64,000 bases of DNA from Ramazzottius varieornatus (GCA_001949185.1 BDGG01000011.1:1246584-1310583); one strand, 5' to 3'. Positions 1-12,438 are shown, numbered from the stretch's first letter. A program made the numbers and translations. Notes: a model not told the origin generated them from the letters alone.

Positions 1-324
1 CGATACCGCCCAAAGGCACAGGCCACATACAGCCACTGGACGTTCTCAGATTCGATCGGAGGGTCGCTCATTTGAGAATGTTGCCCGTAGTCCGACTGCA
101 GTAGTTACTGGATCCATGGTGCTATCGGAAGGAGAAGAATAGGAGAAAGGGATTCTCAATAACAGAAGTGATGAGCTTGCATGCTGAAGCACGATGTAGC
201 TCTGTCAATCAGCAACGAATCAACCACATGGAAATCAAACCGCTTGACTGACCAACTATGTACCGCCCAGATTTTGACGTCACTTTCGGTTCCTGTATAG
301 GCTTCCAGGATTTCATTCGGCAGT

Positions 325-956
325 CTACGCCAGTTTCAGATGATGGAGCAGACTCTTCCCTACCATTCTATCATACCAGAATATTCCGGGAAGGAGGAGG
401 ACAGGCATAATCCCCTCGTCAGATACGAAATAAACAATTCTCCTCGTTCGTACCGCTGTTCTCTCTGTGCTTCCGTCAAGTGGTGGACTTTCGCCTTCTT
501 GCGCGCTTCCAAACCCGAATCTTTGTGGATGATGTTGTTTACCGTCCTCTGGGAACATCGCAGTTTACGAGCGAACTGTCTCTAGGAGTCTGGACTCTTT
601 TTCAAGATCGCTTTCTTTACCTTCTTGATAGTGTCCTTGGAGCGCACCGAGGGAAGGTTTTGCGGCGGGAGTTGTTTCTCCGGCTTGGTCCAACCGATTT
701 GCTTCTTTCCTTCTTCTCTGATCAGCCTGCCGATCGTTTTGTAATGGATGGGAGTCCCGAGGCTCGTAAGTCGCTTTGAAATCTCCTTATACGACAACCG
801 TTCCGTATGTAACGCCTTGACCATCGCCTTCGTTTCAGAACTAGTTTCTAAACCCATCTGAGAAGTATACTCAACAAATGATGTGGGACGTGTCATCGAG
901 AAAGTTGCGCTGGCCTGAAAACTTCTGGGAAGACTTTTCGGGCGACGTTTTCTCAA
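325..956 (-). pseudogene. Tc1-like transposase relic, N-terminal DNA-binding half
   Basis: Reading leftwards from 956, the frame encodes a paired-type helix-turn-helix region (about residues 40-100, with SYKEISKRLTSLGTP and YKTIGRLIREEGKKQIG). It ends in AILKKSPDS, followed by an in-frame TAG at 582-584. The same frame then continues with RQFARKLRCSQRTVNNIIHK and AQREQRYERG, the usual second helix-turn-helix and linker of Tc1-family transposases. A neighbouring frame gives VYFVSDEG, which may be a decayed copy of the first catalytic block (FSDE). No further DDE/D domain is present and no terminal inverted repeats were found. This is a dead 5' fragment. The family assignment rests on motif order and is fairly secure; the catalytic remnant is uncertain. 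Confidence 0.6.
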
Positions 957-960
957 GACA

Positions 961-2647
961 AAACAAGTTTCATTAAGTGATCTTGATGTCGAAAAATAGC
1001 CAGACCTTCACAACTGCAGTTTTGCGCAAATGTTGCTCGAAAACTGGTGAACTGAAAAATATGGTCCATTTCAAATTTTGATTACCGCAGAGCGCGACGA
1101 CTGCTTTTATGCGTTTTCACCCCTTCACTTGACAAATTCCTCCGCAACCCGGAGATCAGAACTGCTCAACTCTAAGGGATCAGATACTACAAACATGGAT
1201 CTATCCTTAACGAAAAAGGTACGCTTCTTTGTCGATAAGAAGGCTCGCGTTGGCGCTTTTTCGAAAGGGGAAGAAATTCCAGAAAAACCGAAAATCAGCA
1301 GTTTTGGGTCAATTCTTCCCGCGACGTTGATTCAATATTTTCTCTTTCGACTCACCGAAATAAAACAACCTCTTGGACACATTTGTTGATAGTAACGAAG
1401 TTGGTAGAACTACAGTTTCAGTTTGCACGCCCCGGTTTAAGTGTTTTGGATCCTCTTGCGGATTTACTTTGGCATTCTTTTCCAAAATCAAATTTCACTC
1501 GATTATCTTGCGAGTCTGATTGAAACATAAGCAATAGTTTGCCAAGTTTGTTGAGAAAATAAATCAGCTGATTCAAGGAAACCGAAATTTTCCAAGGAAA
1601 GGAAACAGTCATGGGGTCAACTTGGCTGAATCAGACTGTATAAGTAGGACTAGCAAGGGGTACACCCCTGGAAAAGTCTCGCTCAGTGCCCGAAACTCGC
1701 AGAAACATGACGACTTCGTAGACCACTGACACCCCAAACAAACCTAGATCGAGCCTCCGAACAGCACCGGTCAGTGCTGGACGGAGACCTGTCAGAGGTG
1801 CTTCAAACAGCAAGAGGTTACGCTCCTGCCGCTCGAGGCCACTCAGCCCGAGCCCACACAGTTCATGCTTGAAAACAGGATCTTGACCGCCTCCTTTGGT
1901 CGTTCGGTTACCGATTCATAAAGCAGGCTGTTCGTCGCAAGAGCTGCGCTGATAGTTTCGTGGAACCGAGCGAATCCACGAACTTGCAACAACAACCAGC
2001 GCAGCTCCAGCAACTCACTGTCACCGTTAGTATTCTACTCTCGCGATACACGGCGACAAACTTCTGGCGTCAGGCCACCGGTTTACGTAGTGGATGTTGA
2101 GTCGATCAACCGTATAGGCGCTTGTTTTAGCCTCAGTTTTTGAGTGGCTGTTCAAAACATGACGTTTCAGTACGTCTGATGCCGATGTAGGGTGACGTAG
2201 AAGAGCTCGTATGCAATCGTTTAATCGCTATGCAAATGCGTGAGATTTTGGTTTTGTGCACTGGGTATAACGCGCCGACCAATGACCATCTGTTGGCTCC
2301 GAGTCCGCCTTAAAAACTGCCATCACGTGGGTGGTGAAACTTAACATGGGGACACTTCCGACTAAGAACGCCTCGCTTCGCTCAGCTTGATAAGTCAGCT
2401 GTAGCATCGATTTTTTCACGCTATTCCGAGCTCTACACCAAAGTTCATTCACTAAAAGGCTCGGCTGAAACCAGTGCGGATAACGCTCAACCTATAAGAC
2501 GAGCTCTGGAAGACCGAAGAAAGCCGTCACAGGTCTTACACCGACCTCGGAAGTTCCGGAAACATCGGCGAACTGCGGGAACCATTCCGCGGCTGCTGCT
2601 GCAGATGGTCAGCTAGCGGTAAGCAGTCGGTACTGATGGATTTTCTA
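961..2647. other. No supportable gene
   Basis: About 1.7 kb without an exon chain, RNA gene or clear terminal repeats. The open frames here are short, lack recognisable motifs and overlap one another on both strands, as expected of non-coding DNA. Confidence 0.5.
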
Positions 2648-3323
2648 ATGATAGTTCTCGGTTGGACTATTGGACCTTTTGTTCCGCATCTGTTTGTGAA
2701 CATATTGTCGGCTAGTTTTCCGCGTTTATCTATATTGTCCGGATATTTATTTTTATTTCTGTTTATATACTTTTATTGCCGGCTAGTTTTTTGCGCATAT
2801 TCATTTTGACCATAGGAGTGCAGCAAGCGCTTGCCGGCGACATCAGCAGCACCGCGACGAACGCCACGGCGGCAGAGTCAGCTTTCCGAAAGGCTTCAGC
2901 AGCGTCTAGCAGTCGTCAAGAAGAAAGGCTTAGCCAGTCAGCCGAGGGCCATGTCAGAGCGAAGGCTGGCAAGACCTCATGTCGCACAGAGCCTGTAGCA
3001 TTAGGTCGGAACTGGCGGACCCATCAGCAGTAACATCCATCGGGTTACGGAACATCCTTCCAAGGCAACGCCGTACTGTCCGCAGATCCTGGACAAAGTC
3101 TACTACTACCGTGACTACTATACGAGAGTTCGCGAATGCATTGTGGACCACGGAATTGCCGGCCACGAAGGTGTTTCGGTAGCAGCGAGGCAGCCATGCT
3201 CCAAAGAGGTGAACCTAAAGTTCAAGGTACTCGTGTCGTTGCCTATAACGCTTATTGTCTCGTGTCGTTTATTGTCCAAGAACTGTCTTTTTCCAGAGAG
3301 GAGAAAACGGCGAAAAACTTTAA
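2648..3323 (+). CDS. Tentative small secreted protein, four exons
   Basis: A possible exon chain is 2648-2695, 2824-2952, 3005-3226 and 3297-3323. All joins are GT-AG and in phase, giving 141 codons. The best-supported exon is the third (222 nt), preceded by an AG after a TAG and followed by AAG|GTACTC. It encodes a Tyr/Cys-containing segment (TPYCPQILDKVYYYRDYY, then RECIVDHG and QPCSKEVN). The short first exon would supply a hydrophobic start (MIVLGWTIGPFVPHLF) followed by QALAGD, consistent with a signal peptide. I do not recognise the family. The first two exons have weak splice sites and may be wrong, so treat only 3005-3226 as a probable exon. Confidence 0.33.
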
Positions 3324-3589
3324 TAAGCAAGTCATATGGTTCATTAAGTTCAGTCTGGCTCATTCTGGGTTAGAAAACGTCGTTCAGCTTGCAGAGCTGT
3401 CACGTAAACTGTTACCCAACGACGGATTCAATAAACGTTGTTCTCTGCTGCAGTCTCCAGGATGTACTTTCTGAAGACGACTTCCTCACACTGAAACAGT
3501 ACGACGAGTGAGGCCTAACTTCGTCCGTTTGCGGAACTGGTGACAATTTTGTCCACTGACGTTTTCTCGCAAACCTTCCGCTACCAGAA

Positions 3590-4705
3590 TCCAAGACTAA
3601 TTCACAAGTACTGTATCTTCGAACACCTAGCTTTCTTCCTACGTAATCAGAAGTGAGGAGAAATGGAAGATCGTTACGGGAGAAAGTCCAGAGCGGAAGT
3701 CGTTTCGGACATTCGTTCGGTATCAGGGAACACGCTTTCTGCAGAGGGCACAACACGCCGGGCCAGGTAAACCACATATGTGCCCGTCCCGGCAGAATCC
3801 CACGCTTCTCAAGGTATGCCCAAGGTTAACGATGACGCAACACAGCCGTTTTCATTCAAAATCGGAACGGCTAAAACTTCGTACACTTCCGAGCGAAAAC
3901 GCTGTGTTTATGCAAATTCAATCCTTTTGCGCCATCGATGGCTTCCCTTCTCTCTCTCCCTTCTTCTCGAATGGCTTATCCTGCTTGTACGAACTATGCG
4001 GGATGATCGTCCACGAGCTTTGCGAATTCAGAAGGCTGTCGTTTTGTTGCGATGTACTCAACATCCATGGGTCATCCACGGAGAGAGTTACCTTCTACCT
4101 TGAAGATGTTCTCCTGCGACTCCTGCTCATACCTCGACCTGCAGTGGTCGGCTTAAAACCATCCAGGTATCGAGCTCTGGCTCAATACTAGTTCTCGGTT
4201 CTATGAACCGAATGGAGGAAAGGAAATGTGAAGGAAAGAAGTTGCACTAGTTCAACTGCCAGCAGTTTTCCGTCTTCTGGTGGCGCATGACGTCACCGGA
4301 AGTGACAACCCAAACTGAAAGAGGGTCTTTGGGGGAAAGTTGTCTGTTACAGCCACTTTTCTCCTGCATCCTTGGCTTTGACTGCTAGGTATGAACTTTC
4401 GCCTACGTTTTGCGAGTGCAATCAGCGAAATCTCTCCACGTTTCAGGAAGATATGTCTGTGTGAAGCACGGTCGTCAAAGCGTGATGTACCTCGATGCAG
4501 CACTCTTTGACAGTCATCGAGTCAAGGCCTGAATTTCACTGCGAACGCGGAACGGTTAAATCTTTGTGCACTTCTCCTGAGTTGCCCTATGAACGCCGGC
4601 TGACTCTTGTCTAATTTCGCAGCTGGCACCGCCATCTTCAGAACTTGAGTGGACAAAGTGTTCTCGTGGACAAAGTAGGCCTCGCTCCTCATACCTTGAC
4701 GAGGC
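3590..4705 (-). repeat. Decayed copy of the 27-kb TIR element
   Basis: Two blocks on the minus strand, about 4705-4570 and 3777-3590, match two blocks in the same order on the plus strand at about 27028-27160 and 27355-27540. The first starts with TATGAGGAGCGAGGCC, close to the terminal repeat of the 27-kb element, and continues with related sequence (AAGTTCTGAAGATGG against AAATCCTGAAGGTAG). The second reads CATATGTGGTTTACCTGGC against CATATATGGTTTATCTGGC. The spacing between blocks differs (about 0.8 against 0.2 kb), consistent with an insertion or deletion. This copy is diverged and I see no right terminal repeat. Confidence 0.5.
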
Positions 4706-5466
4706 CGAGCAGTCGTATGACGACAGTCGAGAAGGTAAATCCGAGAAGACGAAAAGCCGACATTTTTAAAAGGGAGGCGAGTTTCCCGCGAAGTTTTCCG
4801 TGAACAGTACGTCTTTGAGAGTTTTTCTGCTAAACACCTGTCGCTCTCTCCTTTTGAAAGCGTATTCATCCTGGTCTTAATCGTTGAAGCCTTCGAGTAC
4901 TGAAACCAAAGTCGGTCATGCTTTTGCTTCGCGGAGCCTGAACCGGCGAATAGCGCTACTGTTACGAAGACATCTCTGAATGCTCATGCCATTCACCCAG
5001 ACGAGTGGTCGGAGGAGGACGCTAATCTCTTCGGAACTCGTCTACTGCCATTCTACAAGAAATGCTGAAATCAGAATGGATAATGGCCGGCTGGTTCCAG
5101 ACCATGGAAAGAACTACGAAATACAGGTTGCCTATCTTTTCCACTTAGAGCTGATCCGGCAACGTTTGTCGAATCGGGTGTACCGGTACTCGTATGCGTT
5201 CGTGCACATATATTACTTGTTATTACAACGTACCGATTTGTGTTGATCAGTTATTCAAGTGCCAGGCGGAAGCAGGCGCTCATCTTCGATGATCAACATC
5301 TAACCTCTGCCGCTGTGCATGTGCTCAACGTATTTTTGAGACTTACACATGTATTCTCTGAAATTAGGGTTTAGACAGACGCTGATTTTCAGTACGCGTA
5401 ACTCTGTACTGTGGCTTATTCACAATCGGTAGGACCCTGTGACTTTAACGGCCTGCTATGAAGGCG
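4706..5466. other. No supportable gene
   Basis: No splice-bounded exon, repeat arm or RNA gene recognised. One 88-codon open frame at 4980-5246 has no motif and no coding-like context. Confidence 0.45.
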
Positions 5467-5610
5467 TACTGTATTCCCTCGAAAGTTCTGCGCAGTCACA
5501 TGACAGGCCCATAAAATACGCCTGGTGGCTAACGACTCTACGATAATCATCCGGGGCCTAATTTATCGGCCTGGCATATGACTGCGCAGAGCTTTCGAGG
5601 GAACACAGTA
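5467..5610. repeat. Fold-back repeat with ~50-bp arms
   Basis: The arm at 5467-5516 (starting TACTGTATTCCCTCGAAAG) is the reverse complement of 5561-5610 with about six mismatches, separated by 44 bp. The arms contain CTGCGCAGTCA. No coding content. It is probably a small palindromic MITE or a decayed DNA-transposon end pair. Confidence 0.7.
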
Positions 5611-5680
5611 AATGTTTGCGCATGGCAAGCCGTTCTGCGTCGCCTCCTACCCATTTTGAATAAGCCTGTGAAGCTGCGAC

Positions 5681-6329
5681 CAGTGTTATTTTACTATGAC
5701 TTTTGGAATTTTAATTCCCATTACGATTATTAAAATTCTACCAGGTTTCATAATTTTAATTGCAGGAAATGGTTCTCGTAGACTTGTCTATTATCTATTA
5801 ATTTTACTGATGTTAGCAGCAGCAATTTAAATTCTTTCAATTGCTGGGCGATGGTAATTGGCACGTTTCACGCCATGCTGACGCACTGTTAGATCTTCAT
5901 TCGTTGAATCAATGTACCGCAGCAGAACAAAACGCACAACTTACGGTGCGCGAAAACGAAACTATGTGGTGCTCAACTCGTTTTGCACAACCCGGTGCGC
6001 AAACTGACCTTATACGCAGTACCGAGGATACGTTTCGTGGATATTGTCTAAGGTCAAACAATAGAAACCATGCAAAAAATACCATCGATTGCACAGTTTT
6101 AACCTCTTTTCCGCATTTCAGGCCCGTTTTAATTGCCGTTTGGCCTAATTTTTAATTATCTATTTTACTATCCCACCATCCAGCCGGTTTTACTATGGTT
6201 TTACTATGGTTTTACTATATAGTAAAATCTGTCGGCTGAGTTTGGCAATTTTAATTGCGATAGTAAAATTCAAAAGAGCCGATTTTTGGCCATTTTCAAT
6301 TATCTATTACAATCATTAAAATAACACTG
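5681..6329. mobile_element. hAT-type MITE with 8-bp target-site duplication
   Basis: The element starts CAGTGTTATTTTA and ends with the exact reverse complement TAAAATAACACTG. It is flanked by GCTGCGAC (5673-5680) and GCTGCCAC (6330-6337), an 8-bp duplication with one mismatch. An 8-bp duplication and a CA-start terminus are the hAT superfamily signature. The 649-bp interior is AT-rich with repeated AATTTTAATT words and a run of GGTTTTACTAT repeats around 6184-6221. It has no transposase frame, so it is non-autonomous. A shorter relative lies at 57321-57507. Confidence 0.75.
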
Positions 6330-6783
6330 GCTGCCACGACTTTTGTACACTAATTCGACAGGGTGGCGCATTAATTTTCACTGTGGTGTTTGCGATTACT
6401 GGATTGCGGTTAAACTGTCGGAAAGAATGGGCGACTCATTGCTTTTCTCACACTTACGAAGGGTCTCGCTTCGCTCGGCCTGACTAGACCTGAAAATTTA
6501 CCGCCCAAATGGTACGCCACTACTCTTTGGTCTACTTCCTCATCCGAATGGAAGAGAATCTGTCTGATTTACGTATATTACATGCACAGTAATTGGCGGC
6601 AATATCGTACCAACTCTTGTCAAACAGGCAGTCCGTACTGAGAGCCAGAGTTCTTTCCAAGGTTAGCTGAACTGACTTCTGGTCCGACAACCAAAATTAT
6701 TGTGCTGTGGTAGAACGAGGTAAGGCTATCATTCCGTGAATCAGGAAGTGCTACATGTGCTCTACGCGCAGATCTTTGAGCAT

Positions 6784-7366
6784 GCCGAAAAACATGCCGA
6801 GGAGCATCCCTGGGAGAGCGCGCGGAGGGCGGTACATCAGTCCTTGCGTGAAAGAATATCTGGAAAAGAGAGGCATCTGGGATCCGGAAAACGAAGAAGA
6901 TGGCTTCATCAACTACTTCCACGAGAAGAAAGACGAACCGGGAAAACTGATCCTCTGGGTAAACAGTCACCTGCTGAACCTGACCAAGCTGCTAGCAGAT
7001 CAGCTATATCATGCCTGGGGAATTCTCACGAAGACCAACAAAAGCACGCTGGAGATCGTGAACCTCAGCTTGTACCTCATCACAGTCGTGACAACCACCG
7101 TTCTCACTATATGGCACTGTCGAAGGCTAACGCGGGAGGGATCGCTGCTCGTAATCCTGATGGTTCTCCTGGGCGGCTGGGCCGGAACAGGCCTTCTTAC
7201 AAGCAACGATCGTGCGGACGATGGTGACTCCAAATCTTCTATGAAAAAGGGCGAAAACTTCGGTTCTCCCAGTTGCACTATCACCACTATCAACGGTGAC
7301 ACCACAATGACCTGCACCTTTCCGCCACGTTTTGCAGCTCAAAGACTGAACTGTCTGGTAGTGTAA
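6784..7366 (+). CDS. Unknown protein with two predicted membrane segments
   Basis: An open frame of 193 codons from the ATG at 6784 (an upstream in-frame ATG lies at 6755) to a TAA at 7364-7366. The N-terminal third is charged and soluble-looking (KEYLEKRGIWDPENEEDG, then FINYFHEKKDEPGK). Two hydrophobic segments follow (around VNLSLYLITVVTTTVLTIW and LLVILMVLLGGWAGTGLL), then a Ser/Asp-rich stretch (SNDRADDGDSKSSMKKGE) and a Thr/Cys-rich tail. Amino-acid composition and the alternation of soluble and membrane parts argue for real coding, but I recognise no family. The tail after about 7288 could contain a very short intron (GTGACA to GCAG at 7336), so the C-terminus is uncertain. Confidence 0.5.
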
Positions 7367-10239
7367 CAACTACTTCTGGAGTTTCCAGTGGCACTGTACC
7401 TTCGCCTCACATGGCCAACGATCGAAAACAGGAAAAGGTAACCTGTTACTTGTAGTAAGGGCACTACGTAAGAAATTTTGAAGTCAGATCTTTTACTCGA
7501 GAACGTCTGCCAGATGTCGACAACGCCGCAGCGGCTTGACTGTTTTCTACAGTTCCACCACGCATCCCTGCACAAAGTCATTTGACATCGCTTACGAGTT
7601 AATGTGACTGGATGCCAGTAGAAGTTAGGCACTTAGCAGACCACATGGGCCCAAATAGCGATGTCAGAATAGGCTGCCATCGACAAGATTTGGCGACGCC
7701 GAAATGTCAGGTTCCGGGGAGCAAAATGATTATTTTCTGTTGAAATCGTTACCCTGCCTTTGCAGTTTTGTAGCGAAGGGTTCGCAAAGTATCATACCTA
7801 TTTTCTAGCGGCATCCACTCACCCGTTTTTGGGGCGTAATTCTGACGGCGTAAAAGGTTTAACGTTATAGTCCATGCGTGATTCATTTCTCATCGTACGC
7901 TTTTTGACACGTTTAGGTTGTTTAACATTAGGTAGACCCCTCTTCCTTCCAAGATCAGTTTGTTCAGTTCACAACTTCTCACCATCCCAAACCTATCGAA
8001 TGCTGTAGGAAACAAGTTTACCTATGTGGAAAACGAAAAACTACAGAAGCTGGTGCAGTGGGTTCAGAGATGTAAACCGTCAGAATCGTGTCCCAAAAAA
8101 GGGTGCGGCAGAATTATATCCTCTCCCTCGGATTGTTTACAGCGGCTCTCCAGCGGATACGATGAGTCTTCGCGATGAGCATAATCGTATCATGCCTGAA
8201 CTAACACGGTACGGTTCCAGTTCGCGGAGTAAGATAGCCTAAATAATTAGCTTAACCCTTTTTTACAGATCAATCAATGCCGACCCTTGCTGTGCTTTAC
8301 TCATCCGATTTGCAATTGTGACCGAAATTTTCCTCCACCGTTATATGGTCTACCTCCTGGTCCGAAACACACATACGCGCCAATTTTCTTGATTTATGGG
8401 ACAATAGATGTTTCACGTGACTCATCGAGTTCAGCCTTCGCCCGATCTCCTTCTTCGAGTGCGCGATACAACGTCTAACCGTTCACTGATAAATGGGTAT
8501 CGACAGTTCAATTGTGAGGTTAACGGTCGCTGATCAAGTTGTTCAGGAGTCGACTTCTGGAACTTGGAACCCTAAGAACATAGTTGAACCGGGATCGTGT
8601 ATGGTAAGACATGTTGATCACGTGCTCCACTTTGGACGTGCAGAATTTGATACTTGATGAACCTAGCATTGTACGATTGCCGAGCACTTTGTAAGAATAC
8701 CGCGCACTTGACGTACGACTAAGTAGACGAATTGATTGGTATTGATTGCGCTCTTCGGGTTTTCTTCGAAAAGTTCAGCGCTGTGACGTATACCCAGAAA
8801 ATGTTGCAGGATTTCCTGGCTATCTCCAGGATCATCCCTCGACGTCCTCCGATTTTCAGCAGGTAAGCTGGCTGACTCTCTGGGATTCCCAATGGGAAAC
8901 TGACGCAGCAGTAAGTGGGCAGTGTGATCAGCAATTTTAGCTCAATAAGTTGTAAAGTTAGGGCAAAGTTGTAAAGTTAGGCACCGAACATTGGGAGTAG
9001 GCCCTCATATGGCCTACGCTTTATAAGATGCAGCTCACCTTACAACTTCGGCCTACGCCGGTCAAGCTTGCAACTTTGCCCTCGTAGAATCGTTCTGACA
9101 TCAAACCTCCACGATGGGGTATTTTTAGCTGTTAATCGTCCCTAAAAGTTGCTGGAATATTTTTCGAGAAAGGGCAAACAGTTTAGTACGACTTCTAGCC
9201 GTGAAGCAGCGTGGCGATGCTAGCAGTCGATGAGCCTGAATAGTGCCAACAAGTTCATGTCGAAAAAGGAGTCATTCGGAGCTACAAGAGTCATCCCCAA
9301 ACTGGACAGCCGAAACCAAAATGTTGTTTCTCCTAGAATATTCCTCTTGGCAAATTTTAAATGACGTTAAATGTTCCATGATCAGATCCACGAATGAGAC
9401 ACAAAATAAGACTTTCGAACTAAGATTCAGAAATGAGATCGTGACAACGGTTTCCACCAGGGGCTCGCACTCTCTGATTGTAAATTGCTGTAAGACCGAA
9501 CGATATCCTGTGAGAGATCAAAGTGTTGACAACCGACTTGCGAGTTCGTGGCGACGCCATTGTATGCAACAGTATCGAAAAGGATCGGAATACCTGAAGT
9601 ACGCAACAATATTTTGACCATCGGGATACCATGTCGCCTGTGTACTTTAGGCATATCTACCGGTGGCGCCATGTAGGCCACTGCAAAACCATGCCTGAAC
9701 GTCTTCGCCCAATGGACGAAATTACCATTCAAGCCGTAGAGACCCCACCGTTCTTTCATTAGAAGTCACCTACAGCGAGAGCGGAAGTCCGCCAGCGGAG
9801 CGTGCATGTTTACTCGGAGTGTCGCACGTTATGTTTTCGCTGGCGGACCTCCGCATCCGCTACTGACGGCATTCAAAAGGCAGAACATGGGGTCACACGA
9901 CAATCGTTTGTAGTCGGCAATTCAGTTGATGAGTTAACGACTGAATCAACTAAATTTCCCGGGCAAAACAGTTGACTCGGGAAATTTACTTGATTCTTCA
10001 GAACCCATTTCACACACACATTTTACAGCGCAGCCGACAGTTTTCGGAACGACTCAATTATCCACCGAGCGAGAAAATCTGCCATGCTTGGGGCTGGATC
10101 GTTTGAAAGATGAAGCGAGATATAATGTGTCGCCAAATGCGAGGCTCCCAGATTAAAATGAATATGCCACCGGAATTCTATATCGAAACCACAACGCCGT
10201 ATCTAGCGTAAAATATTCTCGCTAGCGCGGTGGAACATA
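7367..10239. other. Gene-poor stretch with small inverted repeats
   Basis: No exon chain could be supported. Visible structure is limited to short inverted repeats. 8952-8976 and about 9066-9085 share GGGCAAAGTTG in opposite orientation. 9779-9798 and 9838-9862 share GTCCGCCAGCG around a 40-bp loop. 9943-9962 and 9974-9996 (GAATCAACTAAATTTCCC) pair almost perfectly around an 11-bp loop. An open frame at 9243-9617 begins with a Trp/Leu pattern vaguely like a transposon Myb/MADF domain, too weak to call. Confidence 0.45.
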
Positions 10240-10815
10240 ATTTGAACTAGAATTCGTCCGGGCGAATTATCCAGACATCGATAGGTTTTACATCCCCCGC
10301 CCGACAGGTCTTTGATCTCGTGCAGTTCTGAACGGGAGCTGCACGAGATACAGCTTGGTTCAGCTTGCTACGAAGCTACGGGTGTACCTTGCGTTTTAAA
10401 GGTGCGAACTGCCGAGTTTTGATTGGTCGGCAAACAATACCGGCAAGTTGCAGCTGGCTGAGTTCTGGCGTTGCGTACAAAGTCGTAAAGCGCAGACACC
10501 TTAAGGCTAGAAGGTTCCTTCAGCTTCTGATATCGAAAAACTGACTTTCTCCAGCAGGCGCTGATCAAAACTACCATATTATGATCCTACGAGGTGCACA
10601 GACCACTTGGGCACTCGGTGGCATAAAGTTTGGGCGCGCGCCATAACCCATATTTTGCCGAAGTATGGGTTATAGCTCCACACCACCCTCAACCAAGCTG
10701 TATCTCGCGCAACTTCCGTCTGGAACTGCGAGGGATATCAAACCTGTCGGAAGGGGGATGTAGAACCTATCGATGGCTGTATGATCCTCCCAATCCTCCC
10801 GAATCCTAGTTCAGC
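10240..10815. repeat. Fold-back element with ~130-bp arms and hairpins inside the arms
   Basis: The left arm (about 10240-10370) and right arm (about 10685-10815) are imperfect reverse complements; both contain CATCGATAGGTT, ACATCCCCC, CCGACAGGT and GAGATACAGCTTGGTT. Each arm also folds on itself: in the left arm ATCTCGTGCAG pairs perfectly with CTGCACGAGAT, and the right arm keeps a weaker version. The 315-bp centre has no coding frame but holds a perfect hairpin, ATAACCCATA (10643-10652) with TATGGGTTAT (10664-10673). This is most likely a non-autonomous DNA element. Confidence 0.65.
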
Positions 10816-11528
10816 AGTATTAATTTCCCAGTTGCCCGTACTTACTGATATTTTAAAAGCCGACAACCCATGCACATTTTGCTCAAATCCTCGAAAGTGT
10901 GTGAGATTGGCGGAAACTTTTTCCAATATTCCGTACCATGTAGTCTGTACACCAAACATTCGTGGGTTTTCCCTGTACTCTTGATGTCTTGTTGGGAAAG
11001 ACCACTTTGACATGTGAATTGTTTAGCTCCTCCAAGTCCAGCATATTGCCATAACTAATCCCCAAATGGAAACGACCGTTTTCCGGATGATGTAATCGTG
11101 ATCCAGGGCCTGTGCACTACATCGAAATATGGCATATTACGACTGGGACAACCCGTGGCTAATTTGCTCAAACACCACACGATAATATTCGAGAAGAAAA
11201 GATAGGAAGTTCGATCCATGAAACATTTGGCTCGTGACCAATTCCACCACACGTTAACCGAGTCAGAACCCGCACCCATCGGCGCAATTACCACCACGAA
11301 ATCTCATGGCGAACCACGGATCCATCCTGATATACAGCTCCTGGCCATATTCCACGTACCATCAACAGAGCGCAAACCGTCAGCCAAGAACCTCGAAAGC
11401 TTGTCTGCTGTGGTTGATCGAATAGTCGGATAGCATGTCGTACGATAGGGATAGGTCGAGCGACAGTTGGCTCGTGAGCTAGTGCGCCATCTTTAAATTC
11501 GAGTCCTTAGTATATATTAAGTTCCGTG

Positions 11529-11894
11529 CGCGTGCAAGAACTGAATAATTGCGTTCGAACTGTTGCTCGGCAGGTCAGATAGAAGTTAAGAGTGCCTCTG
11601 TCAAAGACTTACCGACTGTAGGTACCGCACTTTGAACGACCAGCGTGGTAACGCCAGCCCAGCTACTATCATGGCGAAAGCTATCGACCACGTGGCCATC
11701 AGGATCAGCTTGGCGCCAAAGTCGCCGCCTGTGATTGCGGGCGGAGGTGCAAATCCTCGCCCAGTGATCAACCGAAGTACGAACGCTCTTGTTAATCTGC
11801 AATGTTGGCCCGGGTCTGCTGTGTGCGCATACCCCCGACAGGTGACTACCCCTATGATCAAAACCAATGCTCTCATCAGTGGCATTTTGGTTTC
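11529..11894 (-). CDS. Tentative small membrane or secreted protein
   Basis: The minus strand carries an ATG at 11894 after a possible acceptor (CTGCCAG). It opens a frame with a signal-like start (MPLMRALVLIIGVVTC) and a second hydrophobic stretch (LILMATWSIAFAMIVAGLAL). The frame runs to TACAGTCG|GTAAGT, a near-consensus donor at about 11613. A possible next exon (FERNYSVLARARN) begins after CAACAG. No family is recognised and only the first exon has decent splice evidence, so the extent is a guess. Confidence 0.28.
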
Positions 11895-12270
11895 TGGCAG
11901 ATGCAGCAGTGCATTTTTTTCTTGTGTGTCATTCCTCCTCGAAGATACTTGCCCAGCAGGAACGAGCCAGATCACCAACTTACCGTATGTTTACAGAGAA
12001 AACATGCTCGTAAATTGCATCACGCAACCAAGCTGTAAGGTTTCCCGACAAAGTGCCCACACTGATCGGAGCCCGTACCGGGAACGCTTACTTGTTATTC
12101 TATTCTATCGATTTCGCCGGCGTGATGAGCTGATTGCGTACTCGTGTCAGCTGAACACAAAGAGCATCCCTCTACATCAATCTGCCTTTACAACCACACC
12201 GAACACAGGAATCGTTTTGCGAGGCTTCCGTGCACAATAGGCCTACCCTCGATTTCACCAACCCAATCCC

Positions 12271-12438
12271 ATGATGGGGAGTTTAGCGGTTAGATGCCCT
12301 TTAGACAGTCTACCGGCTTTCGACTTGACGAGCCATGTGCGGCACACTGATCCTGAGTTTTTCGTTGATGGTGAACCTGTGCACGCACTCGCTTCCGATT
12401 CTATTGTTGATCGTCCGACGGATCTGGAGTCTATCATG
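12271..12438 (+). CDS. Possible 5' exon of the guanylyl cyclase gene
   Basis: A 56-codon open stretch starts at an ATG and ends in ATC ATG|GTACGT, a good donor in phase 0. It is in phase with the first secure exon of the guanylyl cyclase at 12617. Its residues (HTDPEFFVDGEPVHALASD) are soluble and acidic. It does not provide the signal peptide expected of a receptor, so it is either an internal N-terminal exon with the leader further upstream or unrelated. Confidence 0.3.

Noticed and set aside
9243-9617. Myb/MADF domain of a Harbinger accessory gene
   Set aside because: Only a loose Trp/Leu spacing; no partner transposase, splice sites or terminal repeats nearby.
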